DNA of 64,000 bases from positions 1-64,000 of the forward strand of contig NZ_JAOQJW010000014.1 in the NCBI RefSeq assembly GCF_025567265.1, in the 5' to 3' direction. The notes below the pieces were generated by a model that did not search any database, had not been told where the DNA came from, and saw only the letters and a program-made list of their open reading frames with translations. The stretch is from Dorea_A amylophila (GTDB lineage Bacteria > Bacillota > Clostridia > Lachnospirales > Lachnospiraceae). Below are positions 8,827-16,049 of the stretch, piece by piece. Made by a program: the position numbers and the translations under genes. How positions within the stretch are numbered: position 1 is the stretch's first letter; each line of letters begins with the position of its first letter.

Positions 8827-9827
8827 GTTTTTTTACATTCTTAGAAGAAAAAATAACAGAGATATTGTTTCAGCTTTTCTTTCTTGCCGTAGTAGCATTT
8901 CTCTTGATTTTCTACGGTGTAGATACGCTGTTTGTTGTATCGTTGGTAATTCTGTTCATCAGCATACAAGGGCTTTTTCAATGGTGTTTGTATCGGAAGA
9001 AACGTAACGTTTCACAACATATTATTGATTTAGTAGACGGACTGGAAGAAACCTATTATATTGCAGACGTTTTACCAAAGCCAAAAGAATTTCAAAATAA
9101 AGCCTATTGCTACGCACTAAAAAAAGCCTGCAAATCTATGAATGATGAAATCGGCAAAATCACAGAGGAAAAGCAGGACTATCAAGAATATGTGGAAAGT
9201 TTCGTCCATGAAATTAAAATACCGATAGGAGCATTGTCTTTGACGTTTGACAATACAAAAAATTACACATTAAAAAAAGAAACAGACAAAATATTTCAGT
9301 TAGTGGAACAAATGCTCTACTATGCAAGAAGCGAAAATACGGAAAAGGACTATTTTGTAAAACAGTTGCAGTTAGACGAAGTGATACATAATGTCATTCT
9401 GAAATTCCGTCATTCGCTTATGGAAAGAAAAACAATTATCAATATCCATGACATAGAAAATGTCATTTATACTGATGAAAAATGGCTGACATTCATTCTA
9501 TCTCAAATCGTGCAAAATGCGATTAAGTATTTTGATAAGCAAGAAAATAAACTGACGATATACAGTCAAGACAATGGTACAAATATATTGCTTGTGATTG
9601 AAGATAATGGTTGTGGAATAAAAGCGTCTGATTTATCCCGAGTATTTGAAAAAGGTTTTACGGGTTCAAATAGAAACAAGGCAAATGCAACGGGTATGGG
9701 ACTGTATCTATCGAAAAAATTATGCGATAGGTTGGGCTTGAAATTGGATATTGCTTCTACGGAAAAAGAATATACAAGACTGACCATTACATTTCCAAAA
9801 GGAATAGTTCATAATTTTTCAGAGTAA
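8823..9827 (+). CDS. BceS-type intramembrane-sensing histidine kinase
   Basis: A 334-residue kinase with two close membrane helices (about 14-32 and 36-54) and almost no extracellular loop, so it cannot bind ligand itself; Bce-type kinases are instead controlled by the transporter. HisKA-like His129 lies in SFVHEIKIP; the ATPase domain has the N box QNAIKYF, G1 DNGCGI and G2 GMGLYLSKKL. I use the GTG at 8823 because GAGGAAAGG is correctly spaced for it and gives a GTGA overlap with the regulator; a TTG at 8814 is too close to the ribosome binding site. Confidence 0.92.
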   Translation: MSFFTFLEEKITEILFQLFFLAVVAFLLIFYGVDTLFVVSLVILFISIQGLFQWCLYRKKRNVSQHIIDLVDGLEETYYIADVLPKPKEFQNKAYCYALKKACKSMNDEIGKITEEKQDYQEYVESFVHEIKIPIGALSLTFDNTKNYTLKKETDKIFQLVEQMLYYARSENTEKDYFVKQLQLDEVIHNVILKFRHSLMERKTIINIHDIENVIYTDEKWLTFILSQIVQNAIKYFDKQENKLTIYSQDNGTNILLVIEDNGCGIKASDLSRVFEKGFTGSNRNKANATGMGLYLSKKLCDRLGLKLDIASTEKEYTRLTITFPKGIVHNFSE

Positions 9828-9876
9828 TTTGAAAACCATGCCAACATTGATACGGTGCTTTAAGGGGGCTTGCATT

Positions 9877-9921
9877 ATGGAAAACTTTAAGTACAATTAT
9901 TTGCAATCAAATTCCACCTAA
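9877..9921 (+). CDS. Possible 14-residue peptide
   Basis: ATG at 9877 follows AAGGGGG with 8-nt spacing and opens a 14-codon frame (MENFKYNYLQSNST, then TAA). Nothing else codes between the kinase stop (9827) and the sigma-like gene (10121), and a terminator follows 40 bp later. It may be a small expressed peptide or chance; the ribosome binding site is the only support. Confidence 0.3.
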   Translation: MENFKYNYLQSNST

Positions 9922-9961
9922 TAGCACACTATTAAAAATTGAATATGTTTTAGCTTTAAAG

Positions 9962-9997
9962 GCTCGTACAGACTATATGTTTTGTGCGGGCTTTTTT
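9962..9997 (+). terminator. Terminator downstream of the Bce module
   Basis: GCTCGTACA (9962-9970) pairs with TGTGCGGGC (9983-9991) through 9 pairs including G-U, followed by TTTTTT (9992-9997). It isolates the module from orf7. Confidence 0.8.
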
Positions 9998-10120
9998 CAT
10001 ACCCGAAAAAAATTTAAAAATTTTTCAAAAGAGGTCATTAAATCACACCTTTCATTCCCTATATGGTGCGGAAAGAGGGATAAACACTTTTCAAATCATA
10101 GTGGAAAGGGGGTGAGATTG

Positions 10121-10540
10121 ATGAAACCGTCTGACTTCCAGAAAACAGTTCAATGTCGCTTTGAAAGTTGTTTGAAGAAAGTTGTCCGTCATGTTGTAAA
10201 GGACTACCAACAAGGATTGAAACGACGAAAAGATAAAGAAATTCCATTCTGTGAACTTCCAGAAATTTTCGTTGAAAATTTTGCTGTGAGGGACGACTAC
10301 GAAACAGATTATACAATCTTTTCAGTATGTGGCATTGATATTCGTGTCCTTGATGATGAGCTGGCAGAAGCCTTGAAAAAACTTCCAGAAAGAAAGAGAA
10401 ATACTCTGTTAATGTATTACTTCTTGGAAATGACAGAAAGTGAAATTGCCAACTTACAAAAGATTACGCAAAGCGGTGTATTTAGAAACCGACATCATGC
10501 TTTGGAAACTATGAAAAAAATACTAAAGGAGAAGCAGTAA
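10121..10540 (+). CDS. orf7: Sigma-like regulator, Tn916 ORF7
   Basis: A 139-residue protein with a C-terminal sigma-70 region-4-like helix-turn-helix (about 85-135: LPERKRNTLLMYYFLEMTESEIANL), preceded by a basic N-terminal part. Tn916 ORF7 is the equivalent and takes part in controlling element gene expression and transfer. The ATG at 10121 follows GGAAAGGGGGTG; the frame is open further upstream but without a ribosome binding site. Its stop is 1 base before the orf8 start, so the two are co-translated. Confidence 0.88.
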   Translation: MKPSDFQKTVQCRFESCLKKVVRHVVKDYQQGLKRRKDKEIPFCELPEIFVENFAVRDDYETDYTIFSVCGIDIRVLDDELAEALKKLPERKRNTLLMYYFLEMTESEIANLQKITQSGVFRNRHHALETMKKILKEKQ

Positions 10541-10541
10541 A

Positions 10542-10790
10542 ATGAAGCAAACATTTAAGAAGCCGTCCTACTATTTGCTTTCGCAAGCAATGGACGGGGA
10601 CGAAAAAGCGATTGAAAAAATACTGGCATTTTATGACCCGTACATATCAAAGTGCTGTTTGCGCCCACTTTATGATGAATACGGCAATGTCTATATTGTT
10701 GTAGATATGGAGTTAAAGGGACTTATCCGAGAAGCACTTATCAAAATGATTTTAGGGTTTGATATTGCCTTAGAAATCGAAGAAGAATAA
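10542..10790 (+). CDS. orf8: HTH-domain regulator, Tn916 ORF8
   Basis: An 82-residue acidic protein of the helix-turn-helix 16 type found after orf7 in Tn916-like elements (MKQTFKKPSYYLLSQAMDGD start, Glu-rich end). It is co-transcribed with orf7 and preceded by AAAGGAG. The accepted view is that orf7/orf8 products tune element activation; no residue-level function is visible here. Confidence 0.85.
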   Translation: MKQTFKKPSYYLLSQAMDGDEKAIEKILAFYDPYISKCCLRPLYDEYGNVYIVVDMELKGLIREALIKMILGFDIALEIEEE

Positions 10791-10800
10791 GCAGTTTTTA

Positions 10801-10847
10801 GCAGAGCATGGTTTAATGTCCCCCTCTTTCCTGCTCTGCCCTGCTTT
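10801..10847 (+). terminator. Weak terminator-like hairpin after orf8
   Basis: GCAGAGCA (10801-10808) pairs perfectly with TGCTCTGC (10832-10839), followed after CC by TGCTTTTA. The T-run is short and offset, so termination may be partial. Confidence 0.45.
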
Positions 10848-10894
10848 TACATGAAAGCAACACGCTTTCGCCACAGCTCTTTGACAACTGAATA

Positions 10895-11123
10895 AAGCAG
10901 ACAGATACGTTTGTGAGATAGCGAGCCACGGGGACTGTACGCCACGACCTTTCCAAAAGAAAGCGAGCGACCCACGCAGTGATCCGAGAGCGACTGTTGG
11001 AAAAGTCGTTTTGCCATGACCTATCCTCACAGAATAATGATACGTCCGCATGGTGCGGTTCTGCCCACAAGAATGGGAATAGTTGAGATACTAATGGAGC
11101 TTTCCAAAGCCGTCTGTCTGCTT
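10895..11123 (+). other. Nested inverted-repeat block between orf8 and xis (possible structured RNA or protein-binding DNA)
   Basis: No gene fits 10791-11166. The outer arms AAGCAGACAGA (10895-10905) and TCTGTCTGCTT (11113-11123) are an 11-bp perfect inverted repeat 207 bp apart. Inside, TGTGAGATAG (10912-10921) pairs with CTATCCTCACA (11021-11031, one bulge). Local hairpins follow: CTTTC/GAAAG (around 10949-10963), CGACT/AGTCG followed by TTTT (10991-11012), CCGCA/TGCGG (11046-11058) and CCCA/TGGG (11064-11077). GATACGT occurs twice (10904, 11039). This looks like a folded leader or an ordered array of recombination or regulatory sites. I cannot name a known family. Confidence 0.55.
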
Positions 11124-11166
11124 ATGTAACTTATAAATAGACACACAGTAAAGGGGGTGTTACATT

Positions 11167-11232
11167 ATGTTAAATACTGATGTGTTAAATGATGTGATGT
11201 TCCAGCGAGGTAAGGTGTTGGAATATGAATAA
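11167..11232 (+). CDS. Possible 21-residue leader peptide overlapping xis
   Basis: ATG at 11167 lies 9 nt after AAAGGGGGTG, the best ribosome binding site in the area, and opens a 21-codon frame that ends at TAA 11230-11232, running 8 bp past the xis start at 11225. The arrangement suggests translational coupling, with ribosomes finishing the leader and restarting on xis, whose own ribosome binding site (GGTAAGGTG) is weaker. Confidence 0.45.
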   Translation: MLNTDVLNDVMFQRGKVLEYE

Positions 11233-11419
11233 AACGAAGATAAGAGCAACGGAACAGCCGATTGCTGTTGATATAGAGGGACTGTCTGCTATGTTATCTT
11301 GTGGTCGTGCTACTGCAAGAAAGATTGGCGAGCAGGCAGGAGCAAAAATTGTGATAGGTCGCAGGGTTCTTTATTCCATAGAAAAAGTCAAGAAATACTT
11401 GTTATATTTGGAAGAATAG
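11225..11419 (+). CDS. xis: Excisionase (Xis), MerR-like small DNA-binding protein
   Basis: Directionality factor for the element's integrase, 64 residues, basic, with a winged-helix/MerR-like fold typical of excisionases: IEGLSAMLSCGRATARKIGEQ (about 18-38) as the recognition helix region and GRRVLYSIEKVKKYL (about 46-60) as the wing and last helix. It lies directly upstream of int as in Tn916. It is not close to Tn916 Xis in sequence, but size and place agree. Confidence 0.85.
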   Translation: MNKTKIRATEQPIAVDIEGLSAMLSCGRATARKIGEQAGAKIVIGRRVLYSIEKVKKYLLYLEE

Positions 11420-11454
11420 AGCGATTTTCTATTTATGTTCTCTGGCGTGTGTAG

Positions 11455-11460
11455 TATAAT
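11455..11460 (+). promoter_or_regulatory. Candidate -10 box for int
   Basis: TATAAT at 11455-11460 in the 104-bp xis-int gap, with no good -35 box (TTTATG region 17 bp upstream). GTTCTC (11437-11442) and GAGAAC (around 11482) flank it as a small inverted repeat. It would allow int expression independent of xis. Confidence 0.4.
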
Positions 11461-11523
11461 AAGAAAGGACAAAGCATGCTGTGAGAACAAGAAAAGAGGC
11501 TTTTTCAGAAAGGAATGGTTCTC

Positions 11524-12744
11524 ATGGCAATTAGTAGAAAAGACCCAAAAGGAAGAAAATTAAGAGAGGGCGAAAACTGGCGTAATGATGGAAGATACAG
11601 TTATCGTTATACAGATGTAAGAACAGGCAAGAGATTGACAGTCTATGCACAAGATTTACCAGAGCTTCGAGAAAAAGAGAAGCAGATTGCAAAAGATATG
11701 GAAGATAACATATTGACAGAAGGAGCAATCAAAAAAATGACGCTCAACACGTTATTTGAGCGTTATATGGAAACTCGTGAGCTGGCTGATACTACAAGAG
11801 TTAGTTATGTTCGTGCTTGGGAAAACAGAGTAAAAGACGAGATTGGAAATATTAAAGTTGTTCAGCTTTTACCCTCACATATTAAAGCGTATTATGCGAA
11901 ACTTTCCAAAGCTGGATATGCTTATTCTACAATCAAGTATATTCACAACCTGCTTTATCCTGCATTAGAAATGGCTGTTGATGATGATATTATCCGAAAG
12001 AACCCTGCAAAAAGTTCCATTAGTGATTATGGAAAAACAGCAGAGGAAAAAGAAGCCTTAACAGTTTCTCAACAAGAAAAGTTTATGGAGTTTGTAAAAC
12101 AGAGCAATGTCTATAACACATATTATCCTATGTTTACCATAATGATTGGTACGGGGTTAAGGTGTGGGGAGCTTATTGGTCTTACATGGAAAGATATAAA
12201 CATCAAGGCAAAAACGGTTAATGTAGACCACCAGCTCATTTATAAGAATTTAGGCGACGGTTGCAAGTTCCATATCTCTACACCAAAAACGGAGTCGGGT
12301 ATTCGTATTATACCTATGACACAAGAAGTTGCAAAAGCCTTTGAGGAACAAAGGAAAATCAATTTTATGCTTGCAAAGGATAAGAGCATTGAGGTGGACG
12401 GGTATTCGGGGTTTGTCTTTACAGCAAAATCGGGCAGACCGCTTATGCCGAATGGCGTAAATAGTGTTTTATACAACATTGTAGACGCATATAACAAAAC
12501 CGAAGTAGAGAGAGCAAAAAAAGAGCATAGGAAAGCAGAGCTGTTACCAAAGTTTTCAGCTCATGTAATGCGTCACACAGCTTGTACCAGAATGGCAGAG
12601 TGCCGTATGGATGTAAAAGTTCTTCAATATATTATGGGACACGCTCATATAGATGTAACAATGGAAGTGTATAACCATATTGGAGAGCTGACAAGGATTG
12701 AAAATGAGATTGCAAGACTAGATAGTATGGTGTTAAATGCTTGA
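11524..12744 (+). CDS. int: Tyrosine integrase, Tn916 family
   Basis: Catalyses integration and excision of the element. The 406-residue protein has an N-terminal three-stranded arm-binding domain (about 1-60), a SAM-like core-binding domain (about 70-170) and a catalytic domain with Arg213, Lys255, His347, Arg350, His373 and nucleophile Tyr383, all present. The ATG at 11524 is chosen because AAAGGA lies 9 nt upstream; the ATG at 11515 abuts that site. It is the last gene of the element and reads toward the chromosomal junction. Confidence 0.95.
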   Translation: MAISRKDPKGRKLREGENWRNDGRYSYRYTDVRTGKRLTVYAQDLPELREKEKQIAKDMEDNILTEGAIKKMTLNTLFERYMETRELADTTRVSYVRAWENRVKDEIGNIKVVQLLPSHIKAYYAKLSKAGYAYSTIKYIHNLLYPALEMAVDDDIIRKNPAKSSISDYGKTAEEKEALTVSQQEKFMEFVKQSNVYNTYYPMFTIMIGTGLRCGELIGLTWKDINIKAKTVNVDHQLIYKNLGDGCKFHISTPKTESGIRIIPMTQEVAKAFEEQRKINFMLAKDKSIEVDGYSGFVFTAKSGRPLMPNGVNSVLYNIVDAYNKTEVERAKKEHRKAELLPKFSAHVMRHTACTRMAECRMDVKVLQYIMGHAHIDVTMEVYNHIGELTRIENEIARLDSMVLNA

Positions 12745-12783
12745 CACCACAAAAAGAGAAATTGGTGTCAAATTGGTGTCAAA
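12741..12783. repeat. GGTGTCAA repeats at the int-proximal element end
   Basis: TTGACACC (12741-12748) is followed by two tandem copies of TTGGTGTCAAA (12762-12772 and 12773-12783), giving one inverted and two direct copies of the same 8-mer. Their place between int and the chromosome fits integrase arm-type binding sites; this role is inferred. Confidence 0.55.
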
Positions 12784-12819
12784 ACAGAAAAAATCACAAT
12801 TTCAAAAGAAATAAGATAC

Positions 12820-12848
12820 TGCAAACCATTGATTTTAAAGGGTTTGCA
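12820..12848. repeat. Inverted repeat near the element-chromosome junction
   Basis: TGCAAACC (12820-12827) and GGTTTGCA (12841-12848) flank an AT-rich 13-bp core. This may be the core crossover region or part of an end; no second attachment site is in the window to compare. Confidence 0.4.
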
Positions 12849-12865
12849 AAAAAAATCTCAAAAAA

Positions 12866-12892
12866 TTAGCACTCAAGGGTTGACAGTGCTAA
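12866..12892 (+). promoter_or_regulatory. CIRCE operator (HrcA binding site)
   Basis: TTAGCACTC-N9-CAGTGCTAA matches the CIRCE inverted repeat TTAGCACTC-N9-GAGTGCTAA with one mismatch. It overlaps the -35 box of the hsp20 promoter, so HrcA would block transcription until heat shock. Confidence 0.92.
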
Positions 12893-12908
12893 TATTAGGT
12901 GATATAGT
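12880..12908 (+). promoter_or_regulatory. hsp20 sigma-A promoter
   Basis: TTGACA (12880-12885), 17-bp spacer, TATAGT (12903-12908). The -35 box lies inside the right half of CIRCE. The leader to the hsp20 start is about 160 nt. Confidence 0.9.
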
Positions 12909-13072
12909 ACAGATAGAACAAAGGAAGAGAGAAAAAGAATCAAAGGTATGAAGCAGACAGCATTCATAGATGATTCGAAAACTGGAATCCTGAAGTTTCA
13001 GTAAACAACACCTCGGAATTCTCCGAACGTGCAAATAATATATTTTTTATCATTTGGAAGGAGATATGACTT

Positions 13073-13525
13073 ATGATGATGCCTAGTATTTTTGGAGAAA
13101 ACTTATTTGATGACTTTATGGATGATTTTTCATTCCCGACGTTTCCGAATGTCGACAAAGAACTGTATGGAAAACATGCTAAAAATCTGATGAAGACAGA
13201 TGTAAAAGAGACCGAAAATGCATACGAGATTGATATTGATCTTCCGGGATTTAAGAAAGATGAGATCCAGATGGAACTGAAAGACGGTGTACTTACCGTC
13301 AATGCAGCTAAAGGACTGGATAAAGATGAGGAAGATAAGAAAGGTAACTATATCAGAAAAGAACGTTATGCGGGCAGCATGAGCAGAAGCTTCTATGTAG
13401 GAAAACATGTAACGGTAGAGGATGTACACCCGAAATATGAAAGTGGAATCCTTTCATTCAGTGTTCCGAAAGAGGAAGCAAAACCGGTAGAAGAGAAGAA
13501 ACATTACATTTCAATTGAAGGTTAA
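13073..13525 (+). CDS. hsp20: Small heat shock protein, Hsp20 / alpha-crystallin family
   Basis: ATP-independent holdase chaperone, 150 residues, usual family size. The alpha-crystallin domain spans about 38-140, with ENAYEIDIDLPGFKKDEI at its start and the terminal strand ESGILSFSVPK; a short I-x-I-like end (ISIEG) closes it. GGAAGGAG is 9 nt before the ATG. It is transcribed from a CIRCE-controlled promoter together with the DnaJ-like gene downstream. Confidence 0.95.
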   Translation: MMMPSIFGENLFDDFMDDFSFPTFPNVDKELYGKHAKNLMKTDVKETENAYEIDIDLPGFKKDEIQMELKDGVLTVNAAKGLDKDEEDKKGNYIRKERYAGSMSRSFYVGKHVTVEDVHPKYESGILSFSVPKEEAKPVEEKKHYISIEG

Positions 13526-13553
13526 TGAAAGCTCATAGACATAAAAAAGAGTG

Positions 13554-13590
13554 ATGGTACCCCACAGGTATTGAGCCTGTGGGGTATCAT
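13554..13590 (+). other. 15-bp intercistronic hairpin between hsp20 and dnaJ-like gene
   Basis: ATGGTACCCCACAGG (13554-13568) pairs with CCTGTGGGGTATCAT (13576-13590) with one G-U and a 7-nt loop. No U-run follows, so it is probably an mRNA stability or processing element or a partial barrier that keeps Hsp20 in excess of the J protein. Confidence 0.65.
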
Positions 13591-13635
13591 ATCATAAAAA
13601 CACATATAGAAAAGCAAATGACGGGAGGGAGAACA

Positions 13636-14649
13636 ATGGCGGCAAAAAGAGATTATTATGATGTTCTTGGAATCAGCAGGAGTGCAGACAAGGGAACGAT
13701 CAAAAGAGCATATCGTAAACTGGCCAAGAAATACCACCCGGATACCAATGCCGGAAATGCACAGGCGGAAGAGAAGTTCAAGGAAGCAACGGAAGCCTAT
13801 AATGTGCTGAGTGATCCGGAAAAAAAGAAATTGTATGATCAGTTTGGCCACGCAGCTTTTGACGGCAGTGCCGGGGGCAGTGGAGCTTACGGTTATGGAA
13901 GTGAACCAGGAGGCGGCACCTATAGCTATAACGGACCGAATGGGAGCTTTCATGAATATCATTTTGAAGGCGGCGATATGGATGACATTCTGAAGAATAT
14001 GTTCGGCGGTGGATTCTCGGAAGGAGCAGGAAGCGGCTTTCACGGATTTGGAGGATTCGGAAAAGGATTTAGCGGTGGCGGAAATTTTCGGCAGGATGGT
14101 TCCGATGTGACAGCTGAAATAGATGTAACATTTGATGAGGCTGCATTCGGTGGAGATAAAGTTATCCGGCTGTCAGATGCACAGGGCAGCAATGTGGCAG
14201 GAAAATCATTGAAAGTGCATATTCCGGCAGGTATCAGCGACGGAAAAAGCATCCGTCTGAGAGGAAAAGGAATGCCGGGAGTGTCCGGAGGTAAAGCAGG
14301 AGATCTGTTATTAAAAGTCAGAGTCGGCAAACGTCCGGGATTCGAACGAAAAGATATGGATGTATATTCAAAAGTCACGATTCCGTTTACTACAGCAGTG
14401 CTGGGAGGAGAAGCAGTGGTACAGACACTTACCGGAAGAGTGGTCTGCAAGATCAATCCGGGAACGCAGTCCGGAACGAAGATCCGGTTAAAAGGCAAAG
14501 GAATCGTGTCTATGAAGGATGCAGGAAGATATGGAGATCAGTATGTGACTGTTCAGATAGATGTACCAAAGAATCTCAGTAACGAAGCTAAGAGAAAATT
14601 AAAAGAATTTGAAGCTGCATGCAGGAACGGAAGCCGGGGAGCAGCATAA
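13636..14649 (+). CDS. Type II DnaJ / CbpA-like co-chaperone
   Basis: J-domain protein of 337 residues: J domain (about 5-70) with the HPD motif in KKYHPDT, a Gly/Phe/Tyr-rich linker (about 75-155), then the two C-terminal beta-barrel substrate domains (about 160-325). The cysteine-rich zinc finger of type I DnaJ is absent, so this is a CbpA/DnaJB-like form. The ATG at 13636 follows GGGAGGGAG. Being linked to hsp20 under CIRCE suggests a holdase to DnaK hand-over unit apart from any hrcA-grpE-dnaK-dnaJ operon. Confidence 0.93.
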   Translation: MAAKRDYYDVLGISRSADKGTIKRAYRKLAKKYHPDTNAGNAQAEEKFKEATEAYNVLSDPEKKKLYDQFGHAAFDGSAGGSGAYGYGSEPGGGTYSYNGPNGSFHEYHFEGGDMDDILKNMFGGGFSEGAGSGFHGFGGFGKGFSGGGNFRQDGSDVTAEIDVTFDEAAFGGDKVIRLSDAQGSNVAGKSLKVHIPAGISDGKSIRLRGKGMPGVSGGKAGDLLLKVRVGKRPGFERKDMDVYSKVTIPFTTAVLGGEAVVQTLTGRVVCKINPGTQSGTKIRLKGKGIVSMKDAGRYGDQYVTVQIDVPKNLSNEAKRKLKEFEAACRNGSRGAA

Positions 14650-14670
14650 ATTTTCATATAAATATAGAAT

Positions 14671-14734
14671 AAATGCATTGTTTTATCAGAAGAATCCAGC
14701 TTGGATTCGGAAAGGTAGAAGGATGCATTTTTTT
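14671..14734 (+). terminator. Terminator of the hsp20-dnaJ operon
   Basis: AAATGCAT (14671-14678) pairs with ATGCATTT (14723-14730), enclosing an inner GAATCC/GGATTC hairpin (14692-14708), and is followed by a T-run to 14734. Confidence 0.75.
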
Positions 14735-14739
14735 CTGTA

Positions 14740-14768
14740 TTGACGCTCTCTTTAGAAAGAATTATAAT
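14740..14768 (+). promoter_or_regulatory. trpS promoter
   Basis: TTGACG (14740-14745), 17-bp spacer, TATAAT (14763-14768). The leader is only about 65 nt, too short for a T-box. Confidence 0.85.
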
Positions 14769-14838
14769 AAAATAATTAGGAAAAAGAATCTGTATTTCCA
14801 TACAGGTTATGAAAATATATGCTAAGGAGATAAGTAAG

Positions 14839-15900
14839 ATGAGCAAGATTATTTTAACAGGTGACCGCCCGACAGGACGTCTTCACGTTGGTCATTATGT
14901 AGGTTCATTAAAAGAACGTGTAAAATTACAGAATTCAGGAGAATATGATGAGATCTATATTATGATCGCAGATGCGCAGGCACTGACAGATAACGCCGAA
15001 CATCCGGAAAAAGTACGTCAGAACATCATGAACGTAGCACTGGATTATCTGGCTTGTGGAATCGATCCTGAGAAATGTCACATTTTTATCCAGTCAATGG
15101 TTCCTGAGCTTACAGAATTAACATTCTATTATATGAATCTGGTTACAGTATCCAGAGTGCAGAGAAACCCTACGGTAAAAGCAGAGATCAAGCAGAGAAA
15201 CTTTGAAGCAAGTATCCCGGTAGGCTTCTTCTGTTACCCGATCAGCCAGGCTGCCGATATTACAGCATTCCGTGCAACAACAGTTCCGGTTGGAGAAGAC
15301 CAGATGCCGATGATCGAGCAGTGTAAAGAGATCGTGCACAAGTTCAACAGTGTATACGGTGAGACATTAACAGATCCGGAAATCGTACTTCCATCTAACA
15401 AGTCATGCTTAAGACTTCCGGGAATCGATGGAAAGGCCAAGATGAGTAAATCGCTTGGCAACTGTATCTATCTTTCTGACGAAGAAGATGTTGTGAAGAA
15501 GAAAGTGATGTCTATGTTTACAGATCCGAACCATCTTCGTGTAGAAGATCCGGGGCAGGTAGAAGGTAATCCGGTATTCATTTATCTCGATGCATTCTGC
15601 AAAGATGAATATTTTGAAGAATTCTGGCCGGAATATAAGAATCTGGATGAGTTAAAAGCACACTATCAGCGAGGAGGTCTTGGTGATGTCAAAGTTAAGA
15701 AGTTCCTGAACAAGGTACTTCAGGCGGAGCTGGCACCAATCCGTGCGAGAAGAAAAGAATGGGAGCAGAAGCTTCCGGAAGTATTCGCAATACTGAAAGA
15801 AGGAAGCAAAGCAGCCGAGGCAAAAGCAGCAGAGACACTGCAGGATGTAAAGGCTGCTATGAGAATCAACTATTTTGATGATGCAGATTTCCTGAATTAA
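14839..15900 (+). CDS. trpS: Tryptophanyl-tRNA synthetase
   Basis: Charges tRNA-Trp. The 353-residue class Ic enzyme has the HIGH-equivalent GRLHVGHYVG (about 12-21) and the KMSKS motif in AKMSKSLGN (about 203-207), with the anticodon-binding helical C-terminus. The ATG at 14839 is 8 nt after AAGGAGA. It is a single-gene unit with its own promoter and terminator; no T-box leader is present. Confidence 0.97.
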   Translation: MSKIILTGDRPTGRLHVGHYVGSLKERVKLQNSGEYDEIYIMIADAQALTDNAEHPEKVRQNIMNVALDYLACGIDPEKCHIFIQSMVPELTELTFYYMNLVTVSRVQRNPTVKAEIKQRNFEASIPVGFFCYPISQAADITAFRATTVPVGEDQMPMIEQCKEIVHKFNSVYGETLTDPEIVLPSNKSCLRLPGIDGKAKMSKSLGNCIYLSDEEDVVKKKVMSMFTDPNHLRVEDPGQVEGNPVFIYLDAFCKDEYFEEFWPEYKNLDELKAHYQRGGLGDVKVKKFLNKVLQAELAPIRARRKEWEQKLPEVFAILKEGSKAAEAKAAETLQDVKAAMRINYFDDADFLN

Positions 15901-15920
15901 GAATAGCAGAGATATTATAG

Positions 15921-15970
15921 AATCCTCGAAATATCAGACGATACCTGGTATTTTGGGGATTTCTTTTATT
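15921..15970 (+). terminator. trpS terminator
   Basis: AATCCTCGAAATA (15921-15933) pairs with TATTTTGGGGATT (15949-15961) across 13 positions with G-U pairs, then a T-rich tail. Confidence 0.8.
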
Positions 15971-16049
15971 GGGAATTGTTGTATAATAAAACTATCAGTA
16001 AAAAATGGAAATTGTATAGATAATAATGGGAGTGAAGAGGCGTGATCAT

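Larger units (their letters stand above)
1..12860 (+). mobile_element. Tn916-family integrative conjugative element, right part (left end outside window)
   Basis: Gene order orf15-orf14-orf13-[cargo]-orf7-orf8-xis-int matches the conserved right half of Tn916-type elements, all on the plus strand. The region between orf13 and orf7, occupied by tet(M) in Tn916, carries a Bce-type antimicrobial-peptide module instead. Int is the last element gene. The exact right boundary is not visible; it must lie between the int stop (12744) and the CIRCE-controlled hsp20 promoter (from 12866), so the end given is approximate. Base composition of the 4-10 kb cargo is visibly more AT-rich than the transfer genes and the flanking chromosome. 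Confidence 0.9.

Noticed and set aside
14768..14838. Possible T-box leader before trpS
   Set aside because: The leader is only about 65 nt and lacks the T-box core and specifier loop.
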